A DNA stretch of 64,000 nucleotides from Oscillospiraceae bacterium (GTDB lineage Bacteria; Bacillota; Clostridia; Oscillospirales; CAG-272). Below the pieces are notes generated by a model, which saw only the letters and a program-made list of their open reading frames with translations, was not told the DNA's origin and did no database searches. A program made the position numbers and the translations under genes. This document shows positions 25,359 through 33,014 of the stretch, in pieces (the first letter of the stretch is position 1; every line of letters begins with the position of its first letter). Location: the NCBI GenBank assembly GCA_015063325.1, contig SVUK01000003.1, positions 124,001 through 188,000 of the forward strand, read 5' to 3'.

Positions 25359-25399
25359 CACCAATCCGTAACTTTTTTATTTCACCAATCCGTAACTTT
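25359..25399. repeat. 24-bp tandem duplication across a stop codon
   Basis: CACCAATCCGTAACTTT occurs at 25359-25375 and 25383-25399. The second copy is the true 3' end of the YjbR gene; the first lies just after its stop codon and would encode almost the same final residues. Confidence 0.85.
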
Positions 25400-26021
25400 C
25401 GTCGATCAAGGTTTGCAGTAATTCGGTCGGGATGTTGCTATCCAACAGCACGCTGATCCAATATTTGCGGTTCATGTGCCATGCCGGAAAAATATACCGA
25501 TAATCGGGATTGACAATGCGCTCCGGCGTTGCTTTGAGGTTGATGACGTCCACCTCTGTACTCCTTGAAAGTCCCAACTTTTCGGCAGGAATGGTCATCA
25601 GCAGCCCATACCATTTTCCACTCGGTTTGCGCACTACCTGCGCGTTGCTATCCTGAAAAGGGTAGTCCGCCTCGGTTCCGTATGTTTCTTTGCAATAGCG
25701 CAAAACCTCGGCGCGGTTCGGTCGAACGCCAAAACATTCCTCGCCCACCCGGACAAGAAAGTTTTCCGCCTCCGCACGCAAAAAAAGAACGGTGGCTCCG
25801 CCGGAGGAAGGAACGTTGAAAAGGTCGTATTCCCAACCGCTTTCGGTATCGGTTACGTCCACGCGACAGGAACTGCCTTCAATGCGATATGTAATGGAAA
25901 ATCCCGGCTTTTCGGATGGTTTTTCCAAAAGAAAACTTCCGTCCTTTTGCGGTAAAAAACCGAGCGCACGCAACGCGGTTTCATCGGCAGGAACATTCGG
26001 AAAGCAGGAAGAATACAGCAT
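25377..26021 (-). CDS. YjbR/MmcQ family protein with N-terminal extension
   Basis: The 214-residue protein ends in a YjbR (CyaY-fold, putative DNA-binding) domain, recognised by VINLKATPERIVNPDYR, PAWHMNRKYWISV and LIDESYGLV. YjbR proteins are normally 110-120 residues. Here about 90 residues precede the domain, probably a second fold without a clear motif. The ATG at 26021 directly follows the radC stop, behind AAGGAG. Function of the family is not firmly known. The 3' end is partly duplicated after the stop codon. Confidence 0.8.
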   Translation of the reverse strand: MLYSSCFPNVPADETALRALGFLPQKDGSFLLEKPSEKPGFSITYRIEGSSCRVDVTDTESGWEYDLFNVPSSGGATVLFLRAEAENFLVRVGEECFGVRPNRAEVLRYCKETYGTEADYPFQDSNAQVVRKPSGKWYGLLMTIPAEKLGLSRSTEVDVINLKATPERIVNPDYRYIFPAWHMNRKYWISVLLDSNIPTELLQTLIDESYGLVK

Positions 26022-26819
26022 TCATTTCGTCTCCTTTTCGCTTGCAAGATCACGGTAAAAAGTAAAACGCCAGGTTTCGTAATCAATATCGTAGAAATTT
26101 TCCAAAAACATGGGATTGGATTTTGCCACTGATTCGGGGAGCTTGAATGCGTTGCGGCACTTTCCGCTTTTCAGGACAGGAAAAACGTTATCATCCGCCA
26201 CGATCAAGTGCTCCAAAAGCGGAACGCCGATGGTATCAAGCGTTTCGGCAATTTTACCGGTGACTTCTAAATCGCTCTCGGACGGATATGCGTATCCATT
26301 TGGATGGTTATGCGCCAGCACTGCCACCGACGCTTTTCGAAAAATCGTACTTTCGGTGATCTTTCGAAGCGGAATGGTGGCTTTGTTAACCGTTCCCTCG
26401 GCAAGTTTACAGCAGTCGATCAAAGAAAGACGGTTGTTCAGAAGCATTAAATAAACGCACTCGACACCAAGCCCCACAAATTTGCGGCAAAGATATTCGC
26501 TGATCGAACTCAACGTTCGAAAAGCAGGCGGCACAACAAGCGTGTCTTTCGCATATCTGCGAAGCGTCTCACAGGTCAATTTGAACAAAAACACGGATCG
26601 CTCACCGATCCCATCCTCGGCGGCAAGCTCTTCGGGCGTTGCCTCCAAAAGATTGCGGATCGAACCAAACCGCTCCATGAGCTTGTGGGCAAGCTCGTTG
26701 GTGTCGCTGCGCGGAATGCTGAAATAGAGCAAACATTCCAAAATTTCATGATCGGAAAAGCCGTCAAATCCGCTTAAAAGAAACCGCTCGCGCATTCTCT
26801 TTCGATGCTCTTCGTGCAT
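26022..26819 (-). CDS. radC: RadC-like JAMM/MPN domain protein
   Basis: The 265-residue protein has an N-terminal helix-hairpin-helix-like region (LLEATPEELAAEDGIGE) and a JAMM metal-binding domain with HNHPNGYAYPSESD. This family was named RadC; its role in repair is doubtful, and the biochemical activity is not settled. The start is ATG 26819 (MHEEHRKRM), behind GGGAGGAG; the frame to 26852 lacks a ribosome site. About 40 residues after the JAMM core (FLENFYDIDYETWRF) are unusual for RadC. It is co-transcribed with the YjbR protein. Confidence 0.88.
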   Translation of the reverse strand: MHEEHRKRMRERFLLSGFDGFSDHEILECLLYFSIPRSDTNELAHKLMERFGSIRNLLEATPEELAAEDGIGERSVFLFKLTCETLRRYAKDTLVVPPAFRTLSSISEYLCRKFVGLGVECVYLMLLNNRLSLIDCCKLAEGTVNKATIPLRKITESTIFRKASVAVLAHNHPNGYAYPSESDLEVTGKIAETLDTIGVPLLEHLIVADDNVFPVLKSGKCRNAFKLPESVAKSNPMFLENFYDIDYETWRFTFYRDLASEKETK

Positions 26820-26869
26820 GAACGCTCCTCCCTTCCCGATCGCGTGAATCAAAATCAGACAACGGAATT

Positions 26870-26898
26870 ATTATAATATAAACTGCTCCGATTGTCAA
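26870..26898 (-). promoter_or_regulatory. radC promoter
   Basis: On the minus strand TTGACA and TATAAT are spaced by 17 bases, about 50 bases upstream of radC. Confidence 0.85.
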
Positions 26899-26928
26899 GC
26901 GCTCGCCTAAAGGCAATCATTTTTGTTC

Positions 26929-26943
26929 AGACGTTTTTCGTCT
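26929..26943. promoter_or_regulatory. Operator site 1, AGACG-N5-CGTCT
   Basis: A perfect 5+5 inverted repeat lies upstream of the XRE gene at 27003. Its centre is 25 bp from that of site 2. Confidence 0.65.
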
Positions 26944-26953
26944 AATATGAATC

Positions 26954-26968
26954 AGACAAAATCTGTCT
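26954..26968. promoter_or_regulatory. Operator site 2, AGACA-N5-TGTCT
   Basis: This is a second 15-bp inverted repeat of the same consensus (AGACR-N5-YGTCT), just upstream of a TAAAAT box at 26973. Autoregulation by the XRE protein is likely. Confidence 0.65.
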
Positions 26969-27002
26969 ATGATAAAATAGAATTGGAAAGGTGGTAAATG
27001 GC

Positions 27003-27221
27003 ATGACATTTGGAGAAACGCTGCGAGAACTGCGGCAGGATCGCGGATTGACGCAAGCGCAACTGGGAAAGATCTTAAATACGACGCAGAGAAAAATATC
27101 CTATCTGGAAACCGACAAAAATGAACCGAGTATGGAAGATTTGAAACAACTTTGTCTTTTTTTTGAGGTTTCGGCAGATTATTTTTTAGGACTTTCATTT
27201 CATCAAAAAAAACAGAATTGA
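27003..27221 (+). CDS. Small XRE-family HTH regulator
   Basis: The 72-residue protein is a single Cro/C1-type helix-turn-helix (LRELRQDRGLTQAQLGKILNTTQRKISYLETDKNEPS). ATG 27003 is preceded by AAAGGTGG; another ATG five bases earlier is out of frame. Two tandem 15-bp inverted repeats upstream are probable autoregulatory sites. The following genes are tRNAs with their own promoter, so a target beyond itself is not evident. It is divergent from radC. Confidence 0.87.
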   Translation: MTFGETLRELRQDRGLTQAQLGKILNTTQRKISYLETDKNEPSMEDLKQLCLFFEVSADYFLGLSFHQKKQN

Positions 27222-27265
27222 CGAATCGGATCGAAAAGAAAAAAACAGAAAATGCCCAAAAAGGG

Positions 27266-27294
27266 TTGACAAATCCCTAAAACTATGCTATAAT
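27266..27294 (+). promoter_or_regulatory. Promoter of the tRNA-Leu/tRNA-fMet unit
   Basis: TTGACA (27266-27271) and TATAAT (27289-27294) are spaced by 17 bases, followed by a GC-rich leader typical of stable RNA units. Confidence 0.88.
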
Positions 27295-27340
27295 AAGCAA
27301 CGCGAACCGAAAACGGGGAGCAAAGTTCCATGGTGAGAAC

Positions 27341-27429
27341 GCCGGTGTGGCGGAACTGGCAGACGCCCGGGACTTAAAATCCCGTGATGCGAAAGCATCG
27401 TACCGGTTCGATCCCGGTCACCGGCACCA
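27341..27429 (+). tRNA. tRNA-Leu (anticodon UAA)
   Basis: The 89-base class II tRNA has acceptor arms GCCGGTG/CACCGGC, discriminator A and encoded CCA. The anticodon loop CTTAAAA carries TAA. A long variable arm (GATGCGAAAGCATC) and T-arm ACCGG-TTCGATC-CCGGT are present. Confidence 0.97.
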
Positions 27430-27502
27430 CCGAGGGCTAAAAAAGGCGCAAGAGCAAGGCAGGAAGCGCGGCGCCGGAATGGGGTATCCCCCCTTAAAAT
27501 AT

Positions 27503-27579
<77 letters not shown>

Positions 27580-27584
27580 AAAAC

Positions 27585-27608
27585 AAAAGGCACCATATGG
27601 TGCCTTTT
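27585..27608 (+). terminator. Terminator of the tRNA unit
   Basis: AAAAGGCACCAT and ATGGTGCCTTTT form a perfect hairpin six bases after the initiator tRNA. Confidence 0.9.
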
Positions 27609-27756
27609 ATTTTTGTCTGTGGGGGTGTCGCCGCGGATCACAAGCAATCGCAAAAATCACAAATGGGTTTTGCAAAGTTATGATGCGATTGCCGGACGGA
27701 GCAAAGGCGGTCGGGAGCCCGCCGTCACGGCTTGCCGTGTTGCGAAGTTGTGGTTA

Positions 27757-27780
27757 TCAAGTCCCACCTCCGCAACCAAA
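27757..27780 (+). repeat. Repeated 3' end of tRNA-fMet (att-like)
   Basis: These 24 bases are identical to tRNA positions 27558-27581 (T-arm to CCA plus AA). The match continues leftward as GTGGTT, interrupted by two extra bases. Such a tRNA-end direct repeat is the usual footprint of a tyrosine-integrase element. Only 175 bp of non-coding DNA remain between the copies. Confidence 0.75.
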
Positions 27781-27885
27781 CAAAAAAGGACACCCGATTA
27801 CCGCACTTCCGTTAGGGAATTTCGGTAAGGCTGTCCTTTGAGAATCAGGCGTGGCGTGATACTACGCCTTTTCTCTTGCTCTTTT

Positions 27886-28212
27886 TTAATCGAAGTCGGG
27901 GATTTCAACGACTCCAACGAAGTTGTAAATTATTTCGATTGTGTGTTTGTAATATCCGTCAATTTTCTCCTTTTCGTAGATCAGCACCTTATGGTTGATA
28001 CAAATACCGTTCTTCCGCATAACTGCCAAAACTCGCCGGTATCCATATCTACCTTTGTGCTCTTGAAAGATGTTTGTTATCTCTTGCTTTTCGCTTTCGT
28101 GCTTGTCGAGTTTCGGATGGCTCAGATAGTAATAGAACGTGCTTTGTGCAAGCCCTGAAATCTCTAAAAATATGCACCTCCAAAAGTGTCTAACTTTTGG
28201 GGTGCATATCAC
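27886..28212 (-). pseudogene. Degenerate IS3-family transposase (OrfB fragment)
   Basis: The minus-strand frame encodes a piece of an IS3-type OrfB: SGLAQSTFYYYLS and then EHKGRYGYRRVLAVMRKNG, the HTH_21 region. OrfA and the DDE catalytic domain are gone; after about residue 75 the sequence is no longer transposase-like. At its start a TGCACC-x-CCAAAAGT arm and its complement (28172-28206) look like insertion-sequence ends. The block is a wreck left between the tRNA-end repeat and the SpoIVB gene. The DNA from 27790 to 27886 holds only small hairpins. Confidence 0.75.
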
Positions 28213-28217
28213 AAGGT

Positions 28218-29375
28218 CTACCCCTCCTTCACAACCGGCATCTTGGCAAGCATGTTTTCCAAAAAGATGCCGTAACCTGTGGTGGGGTCATTGACAAGAA
28301 CGTGGGTAACCGCGCCGACAAGTTTGCCGTTTTGCAGAATGGGAGAACCGGACATTCCCTGCACAATTCCACCCGTTTCGCTCAAAAGACGCGGATCTGT
28401 AACGGTGACGGTAAAACATTTCGCGCCGTCCGACGTTGGATTGACCGCCGAAAGCCGAACCGTATATTCGCGCGTGACGTTATCGGCAAGAGTGCAAAGA
28501 ATGGTGGCGTCGCCGTCCTGCACCTCCTCTCTCGGGGCAACACTCATCGGCTCGCAGGAAAGCGCCGGAAGCTCCGAATAAACGCCCCAAACGCCAAAGG
28601 ATGAATTGCCCAAAAGAGAACCGACTTTACCCGGGTTAAAATAGCCCTTCAGCTCGCCCGGATCGCCTGCCGTCCCCTTGACAACCGAACTGATGGTCAC
28701 ATCCGAAACGCTTCCCCTGCGAATAGGAATTGGTTCGCCGCTGTCGGCATCGCAAATCCCGTGCCCAAGTCCGGCAAACGCGCCGCTTTCGGGCATCAAA
28801 AAGGTCACCGTTCCAATTCCTGCGCCGCTATCCCGAACCCAAATTCCGGTTTTGTATCGATTTTCCCCGGCGCAATAAACCGGAGCAATTCGAATTTCCA
28901 TCTCCTTTTTCCCGCGGCGACAAAGAAGCGTCATTGCCGCGCCGTTTCCGTTCTCAATCCGTTCGGTCAGGTCTGCCGCGCTCTCCAATGGAGTACCGTC
29001 CACGCGCAAAATGACGTCTCCGCGTTTCACTCCTGCCGAAAGAGCGGGGTTGATTTTTTTGCCGTTTACTTCAAAATCCGAAAAACCAACCACCGTTACG
29101 CCGTCGGTCATAAATCGAACGCCGAACGGCATTCCGCCCGGGTACAGCTTCAGGTTTTCCAGCTCTTCCCGGGTAAGCGGCGTTTGTACCGGCAAGAAAT
29201 CGTCGTCAACCCCGGCAAAAAGTTCGGAGCCTTGCGAAATGTTTCCTGTTTGAATTGCCATGCGGTCATCTATCGTTTGTATTTCGTCGGTTGCGCCGAT
29301 CGAAAGCGTTGCAAAAACCGCCGCCGAAAGGAGCATTACCGCCGAGACCAACCATCTCCAAATTCGTTTTTTCAT
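28218..29375 (-). CDS. spoIVB: SpoIVB-type serine peptidase (S55) with PDZ domain
   Basis: SpoIVB is secreted by the forespore and activates pro-sigma-K processing at the SpoIVFA/FB complex. The 385-residue protein has an N-terminal signal/membrane anchor, a PDZ domain (residues 90-170; AGVKRGDVILRVDGTPL) and the S55 protease region. Catalytic candidates are His in AGLGHGICD and Ser in VQGMSGSPILQNG. The start is ATG 29375 (MKKRIW), spaced correctly from AAGGATGG; ATG 29387 abuts that site. Its presence is direct evidence for endospore formation or ancestry of it. Identity rests on family motifs. Confidence 0.92.
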   Translation of the reverse strand: MKKRIWRWLVSAVMLLSAAVFATLSIGATDEIQTIDDRMAIQTGNISQGSELFAGVDDDFLPVQTPLTREELENLKLYPGGMPFGVRFMTDGVTVVGFSDFEVNGKKINPALSAGVKRGDVILRVDGTPLESAADLTERIENGNGAAMTLLCRRGKKEMEIRIAPVYCAGENRYKTGIWVRDSGAGIGTVTFLMPESGAFAGLGHGICDADSGEPIPIRRGSVSDVTISSVVKGTAGDPGELKGYFNPGKVGSLLGNSSFGVWGVYSELPALSCEPMSVAPREEVQDGDATILCTLADNVTREYTVRLSAVNPTSDGAKCFTVTVTDPRLLSETGGIVQGMSGSPILQNGKLVGAVTHVLVNDPTTGYGIFLENMLAKMPVVKEG

Positions 29376-29620
29376 TCTTCCATCCATCCTTCGCGCAACA
29401 TTTTTTTGCATCCGCGCCAGCGGATTGCCGATTGTTATTTTGCACAGAACGCGGTATTTTCATGTCTGCCAATTCAGTTTCCAAAAGGCATTTTTTGCAC
29501 ATTCGGGATGTAAAAACACTTTTTTTCGAAAAAAGAATCGATACGGTTATTTTTGCCGCAAAAACAAAAATCATACGCCTTTGAATACCGGTAAATTCTC
29601 TTTTTTGATTTTGAAAACTA

Positions 29621-29649
29621 TTTACAAAAATAAAAAAAAGATGTATAAT
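29621..29649 (+). promoter_or_regulatory. Promoter of the gene at 29682
   Basis: TTTACA and TATAAT are spaced by 17 bases, 32 bases upstream of the start codon. Confidence 0.75.
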
Positions 29650-29681
29650 AAACGTGTATCTTTTTTAAAGGGGAAAAATCA

Positions 29682-30647
29682 ATGAGCCAAAAACGAAAAT
29701 CGTCCGGCAAAAACGCCGTCAAGTCCCTCCGGGGCGCAGGAAAAACGGGACTGTTGCTCCTCGCCGCCGCTTCGTTCCTTCCGGTACGTTCGCTCGGCTG
29801 CGAATTGATTGCCCTCGGTGAAAAACTGGAAAAAATTGTATTTGCAACCAAATTCGGCATTGCAACAAAACGGGAAAAGAAAGCCGACGCCACCGCATTG
29901 TTTTACGCCGACGAACCGGTAGAACCGGAAGATTTCTTTACACCTGCTCCGGAACAAAGAGAGAAACCGGAAACATCGGCAAAGGAAGCAACGAAGCCGA
30001 CAAAGGAAGCGACAGAGTCGGATGAAAAAAAAGAAGAACCGACAACACCTGAATTCACGGCAAACGGAGATCTTGAATTGGTCGACGTCAGCGCACAACC
30101 GGAGGTTTACCAAAACTTACTGGAGCGCGAAAAAAAAGGCGAGATAGAACTGATTCGACGCTACCGCCGCAGTTACGAAAGCCGATTGATTCAATCCAAA
30201 GACCCGATGCAGGATTACTACAGCGGATTGAAAAACGCACTTTTACGCTACAAGGGTGTGAAAAGCCGCGTCAGCTGGGCAAACGAGACCTTCCACCAAG
30301 GGCGCAACCATTTGGCAAAAATCATTGTGAAAACGAGTTGTCTCTATATCTATCTTTCGGTCGATCCCAAATCGCTTAAGGGAACAAAGTTCGAGTCCGC
30401 GATAGAGGACGTTTCCGGCACCAAAAAATTCGTCGAATTTCCAACCGTCGTTAAAATCAAGGGCGAGCGGAAATACAAATATGCGCTGGAACTGATCGAT
30501 CGAATTTGCGCCGAGAATCTTTCCCTGCCGCTGAATAAAAAATTTGTGGAGGCGGACTATCGTCGTCCGGCTAAAACCGACGAGGAGTTGGCTGAAGAAG
30601 GACTTGTTAAACTGCTGGTGGCTGTGAAAAAAAACGATACGAAATGA
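29682..30647 (+). CDS. Conserved hypothetical protein, unnamed C-terminal domain
   Basis: This 321-residue protein has no family name I can give with confidence. A basic start and one hydrophobic stretch (residues 20-40, possibly a membrane anchor) lead into an acidic, Glu/Lys/Thr-rich linker (80-130). A conserved globular domain follows at 150-310 (RRSYESRLIQSKDPMQDYYS, KSRVSWANETFHQGRNHLAK). That domain recurs in many Bacillota hypothetical proteins. ATG 29682 follows AAAGGGG. It is a single gene between spoIVB and rpsT. A function is not inferable. Confidence 0.75.
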   Translation: MSQKRKSSGKNAVKSLRGAGKTGLLLLAAASFLPVRSLGCELIALGEKLEKIVFATKFGIATKREKKADATALFYADEPVEPEDFFTPAPEQREKPETSAKEATKPTKEATESDEKKEEPTTPEFTANGDLELVDVSAQPEVYQNLLEREKKGEIELIRRYRRSYESRLIQSKDPMQDYYSGLKNALLRYKGVKSRVSWANETFHQGRNHLAKIIVKTSCLYIYLSVDPKSLKGTKFESAIEDVSGTKKFVEFPTVVKIKGERKYKYALELIDRICAENLSLPLNKKFVEADYRRPAKTDEELAEEGLVKLLVAVKKNDTK

Positions 30648-30684
30648 CTTTTTGAAAAAAATGTAAGAAAAATTAAAAAAACTC

Positions 30685-30713
30685 TTGCAAATCCGAAAAG
30701 AATGTGATACAAT
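30685..30713 (+). promoter_or_regulatory. rpsT promoter
   Basis: TTGCAA and TACAAT are spaced by 17 bases, giving a leader of about 75 bases before rpsT. Confidence 0.75.
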
Positions 30714-30794
30714 ATCGATATGTATGAAACGAACTGTGCGCACCCTCTCAGGCGCCGGTCAATCGAAATTAAAACAGGGAGGTGAAAACAAAAA

Positions 30795-31061
30795 ATGCCG
30801 AACATTAAATCCGCAAAGAAGAGAGTTAAGGTCATTACTGCCAAAACGCTTCAAAACAAAATGTATCGCTCCGCTCTGAAAACAGAGATGAAGAAATACG
30901 AGGCGGCTCTTGCTTCGGGCGACCAGGCTGCTGCTCAAGCGGCTTACAAGATTGCCGTGAAGAAGATCGATCAGGCAGCTGCTTACGGAATTATCCATAA
31001 GAACGCCGCCGCGCATAAGAAGAGCCAGTTCACCAAAAAGTTGAACGCACTCGGAAACTGA
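30795..31061 (+). CDS. rpsT: 30S ribosomal protein S20
   Basis: The 88-residue, lysine-rich, all-helical protein is S20, which binds 16S rRNA in the body of the small subunit. The start MPNIKSAKKRVK and the end NAAAHKKSQFTKKL are typical. It is translated from ATG 30795 behind GGGAGGTG and is monocistronic, with a strong terminator at 31122. Confidence 0.98.
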   Translation: MPNIKSAKKRVKVITAKTLQNKMYRSALKTEMKKYEAALASGDQAAAQAAYKIAVKKIDQAAAYGIIHKNAAAHKKSQFTKKLNALGN

Positions 31062-31121
31062 CAAAAAATCATACCGACGGGCAGGCAGAGACCAACCCAC
31101 TTTGCCGTCCGCCGCGGAAAT

Positions 31122-31154
31122 ATGCGGCATTTCCTTTGGAATTGCCGCATTTTC
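31122..31154 (+). terminator. rpsT terminator
   Basis: ATGCGGCA and TGCCGCAT arms with an inner TCC/GGA pair are followed by TTTT. The next gene's ribosome site lies about 25 bases further on, so some read-through is possible. Confidence 0.75.
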
Positions 31155-31191
31155 TCTACCAAAAACACTTTGCCGGAAAGGAGGGGGCGTT

Positions 31192-31992
31192 TTGAACCTT
31201 TTTTTAACGGTCTTATTTCTATTTTTTCTTGGCAGTAGTTTCGGCTGGGTTTTGGAGTTGTTTTACCGCCGCTTATTTTCGGCAAAAAAATGGCTCAACC
31301 CAGGCTTTTTGGTTGGTCCCTACCTTCCCCTTTACGGCTTTGGATTGATTTTGCTTTATTTCCTTTCCAATATTCCGTTTGACTTTTTGCCAAACGAAAT
31401 TTGGCGAAATACCGTTGCCGTTCTTTTAATGGGACTTGCCATGACCACCATTGAATACGTTGCCGGATTGATTTTTATTCACGGCATGAAAGTCAAGCTT
31501 TGGGACTATAGCAACGAATGGGGAAACCTGCAAGGTATCATCTGCCCGAAATTCACCCTGTTTTGGACAGCGCTCGCCGCCCTCTATTACTTTTTGATTC
31601 ACCCGTTCTTTTTGGGGGCTGTCTCGTGGCTGTTTGAGCATTTTGCCTTTGTATTCGTTGTGGGAATGTTCTACGGCGTCATGCTGGTGGACTTGATTTG
31701 GTCGTTCCGCCTGCTCACCAAAATCCGCGCGTTTGCAAAGGAAAGCAAGATTGTTGTGCGGCTGGAAGAATTCAAAAAAGAAATCTCCGAGCGCGCAACG
31801 AAAAACAAATTCTGGCAGTTTATGCTCGCACTGCAGGAGCGCAGCCGCTCAACGGTAGACTCTTTGCAGGATTATTTTGACAACTTGTTGAAAAAGGTTG
31901 CCGATCCGCCCAAAAAGAAACGAAAAAAACACAAGGAACTGCCTGCCGCGCAAGAAACAACAACCACCAACGACGACGTTGATCACGCATGA
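31192..31992 (+). CDS. CmpB-type putative ABC transporter permease
   Basis: The 266-residue membrane protein belongs to the family labelled putative ABC transporter permease (CmpB type). Five or six membrane segments span residues 5-180 (for example FLGSSFGWVLELFYRRLF, the usual family start). The cytosolic tail is long and basic, ending in a Lys and Thr-rich stretch. I start it at TTG 31192, seven bases after GGAGGG; no ATG is near, and the frame upstream crosses the rpsT terminator. The family's transport role is a database label, not shown biochemically. The XRE-membrane regulator follows after 12 bases. Confidence 0.8.
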   Translation: MNLFLTVLFLFFLGSSFGWVLELFYRRLFSAKKWLNPGFLVGPYLPLYGFGLILLYFLSNIPFDFLPNEIWRNTVAVLLMGLAMTTIEYVAGLIFIHGMKVKLWDYSNEWGNLQGIICPKFTLFWTALAALYYFLIHPFFLGAVSWLFEHFAFVFVVGMFYGVMLVDLIWSFRLLTKIRAFAKESKIVVRLEEFKKEISERATKNKFWQFMLALQERSRSTVDSLQDYFDNLLKKVADPPKKKRKKHKELPAAQETTTTNDDVDHA

Positions 31993-32004
31993 AAGGATTT
32001 TTGC

Positions 32005-32610
32005 ATGGAAAATCTGGAACAAATCGTTGCGCAAAACCTGACCGAATTGCGCAAATCCAAAAAATGGACGCAAGCCGAACTTGCCGAAAAGATTAACTAC
32101 TCGGATAAATCGGTTTCCAAGTGGGAGCGCGGCGAAGCGTTGCCCGACCTGAAAGTCCTCGCCCAAATGGCAGAGCTATTCGGCGTGACGCTGGACTTTT
32201 TCGTAACCGAAAATGCCGCCGCTGAACGCGCCAGTTTCGAAAGTCCCAAAAGCGAGCTCGGTTATCGCATCGGTGTGGAGTTGCTTGCCGTTTGCGCCGT
32301 TTGGTTGGTTTCGCTCTCGCTCTTTCTGTTCGGTTCAACAACCCCCGCTCTGCATCTTCCGAATATTTGGATGGCATTGATTTGGGCGGTCCCTGCCTCG
32401 GCGTTGATCATGGTTTTCTTCAGCATCCGCTGGAAGTTCCGGATCACGGCGATTGTGTTTGAATCAATCCTCTGCTGGACGACGCTGACATCGGTCTTCC
32501 TGCAGCTTCTCGTTCGGTATCAAGTCAACCTTTGGCATTTGTTTTTAATTGGAATTCCGCTTCAAGGCGCCATCATTCTTTGGGCGCAAGTGCGGAAACA
32601 AAGACGATAA
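32005..32610 (+). CDS. XRE regulator fused to a membrane domain
   Basis: The 201-residue protein has a Cro/C1-type helix-turn-helix (residues 5-62; KKWTQAELAEKINYSDKSVSKWERGEALPD). Four predicted membrane helices follow (residues 90-195), placing the DNA-binding domain at the inner membrane face. ATG 32005 follows AAAGGA. It is co-transcribed with the CmpB-like protein, so it may sense an envelope signal and act on that operon. Such HTH-plus-membrane proteins are common in Bacillota but poorly studied. Confidence 0.85.
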   Translation: MENLEQIVAQNLTELRKSKKWTQAELAEKINYSDKSVSKWERGEALPDLKVLAQMAELFGVTLDFFVTENAAAERASFESPKSELGYRIGVELLAVCAVWLVSLSLFLFGSTTPALHLPNIWMALIWAVPASALIMVFFSIRWKFRITAIVFESILCWTTLTSVFLQLLVRYQVNLWHLFLIGIPLQGAIILWAQVRKQRR

Positions 32611-32658
32611 AAAGCAACCGAAAAAGCGCCGAAAAAATCCGCTTTTTCCCAAAAAAAT

Positions 32659-32706
32659 CTTCAAAAAGGACCTCTTTTTCAGGTGAAAAAGAGGTCCTTT
32701 TTGAAG
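32659..32706 (+). terminator. Long perfect terminator hairpin
   Basis: A 22-bp perfect stem with loop AGGT lies about 50 bases after the XRE-membrane gene. From here to 33014 there is no convincing gene. A weak TAAATCTACCG inverted repeat (about 32740-32790) and the promoter at 32938 are all I see. Confidence 0.8.
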
Positions 32707-32937
32707 AAAAATGCGGTAGAATTGTTTATTGCATTCCCGATTTAAATCTACCGAAGGGCGGATTCTGCTCTACCGGCGGTAGATTTAATGATTTTTCCAA
32801 AAGGGCAAGAAATCAAAGAATGTTTAAAAAAGCGCATAAATAAGCCATTCTACAAAATCTATAATCAAGAGAATATGCCTCTACGCGAAAAAGAATTGCA
32901 TTTTCAGAATTGTGGAGGCGCAACACCGAAAAGTAGG

Positions 32938-32966
32938 TTGTTTTTTCGTCCCTTTCCATTTATAAT
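32938..32966 (+). promoter_or_regulatory. Promoter of the GT8 gene
   Basis: TTGTTT and TATAAT are spaced by 17 bases, 48 bases upstream of the start. Confidence 0.65.
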
Positions 32967-33014
32967 ATCATACGGAATGATCCGCAAAACTGCGGCATTC
33001 GGAAAGGAGCGCTT

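Noticed and set aside
27616-27780. A possible third tRNA after tRNA-fMet
   Set aside because: Only the T-arm and CCA end are repeated. There is no acceptor 5' strand, D-arm or anticodon arm.
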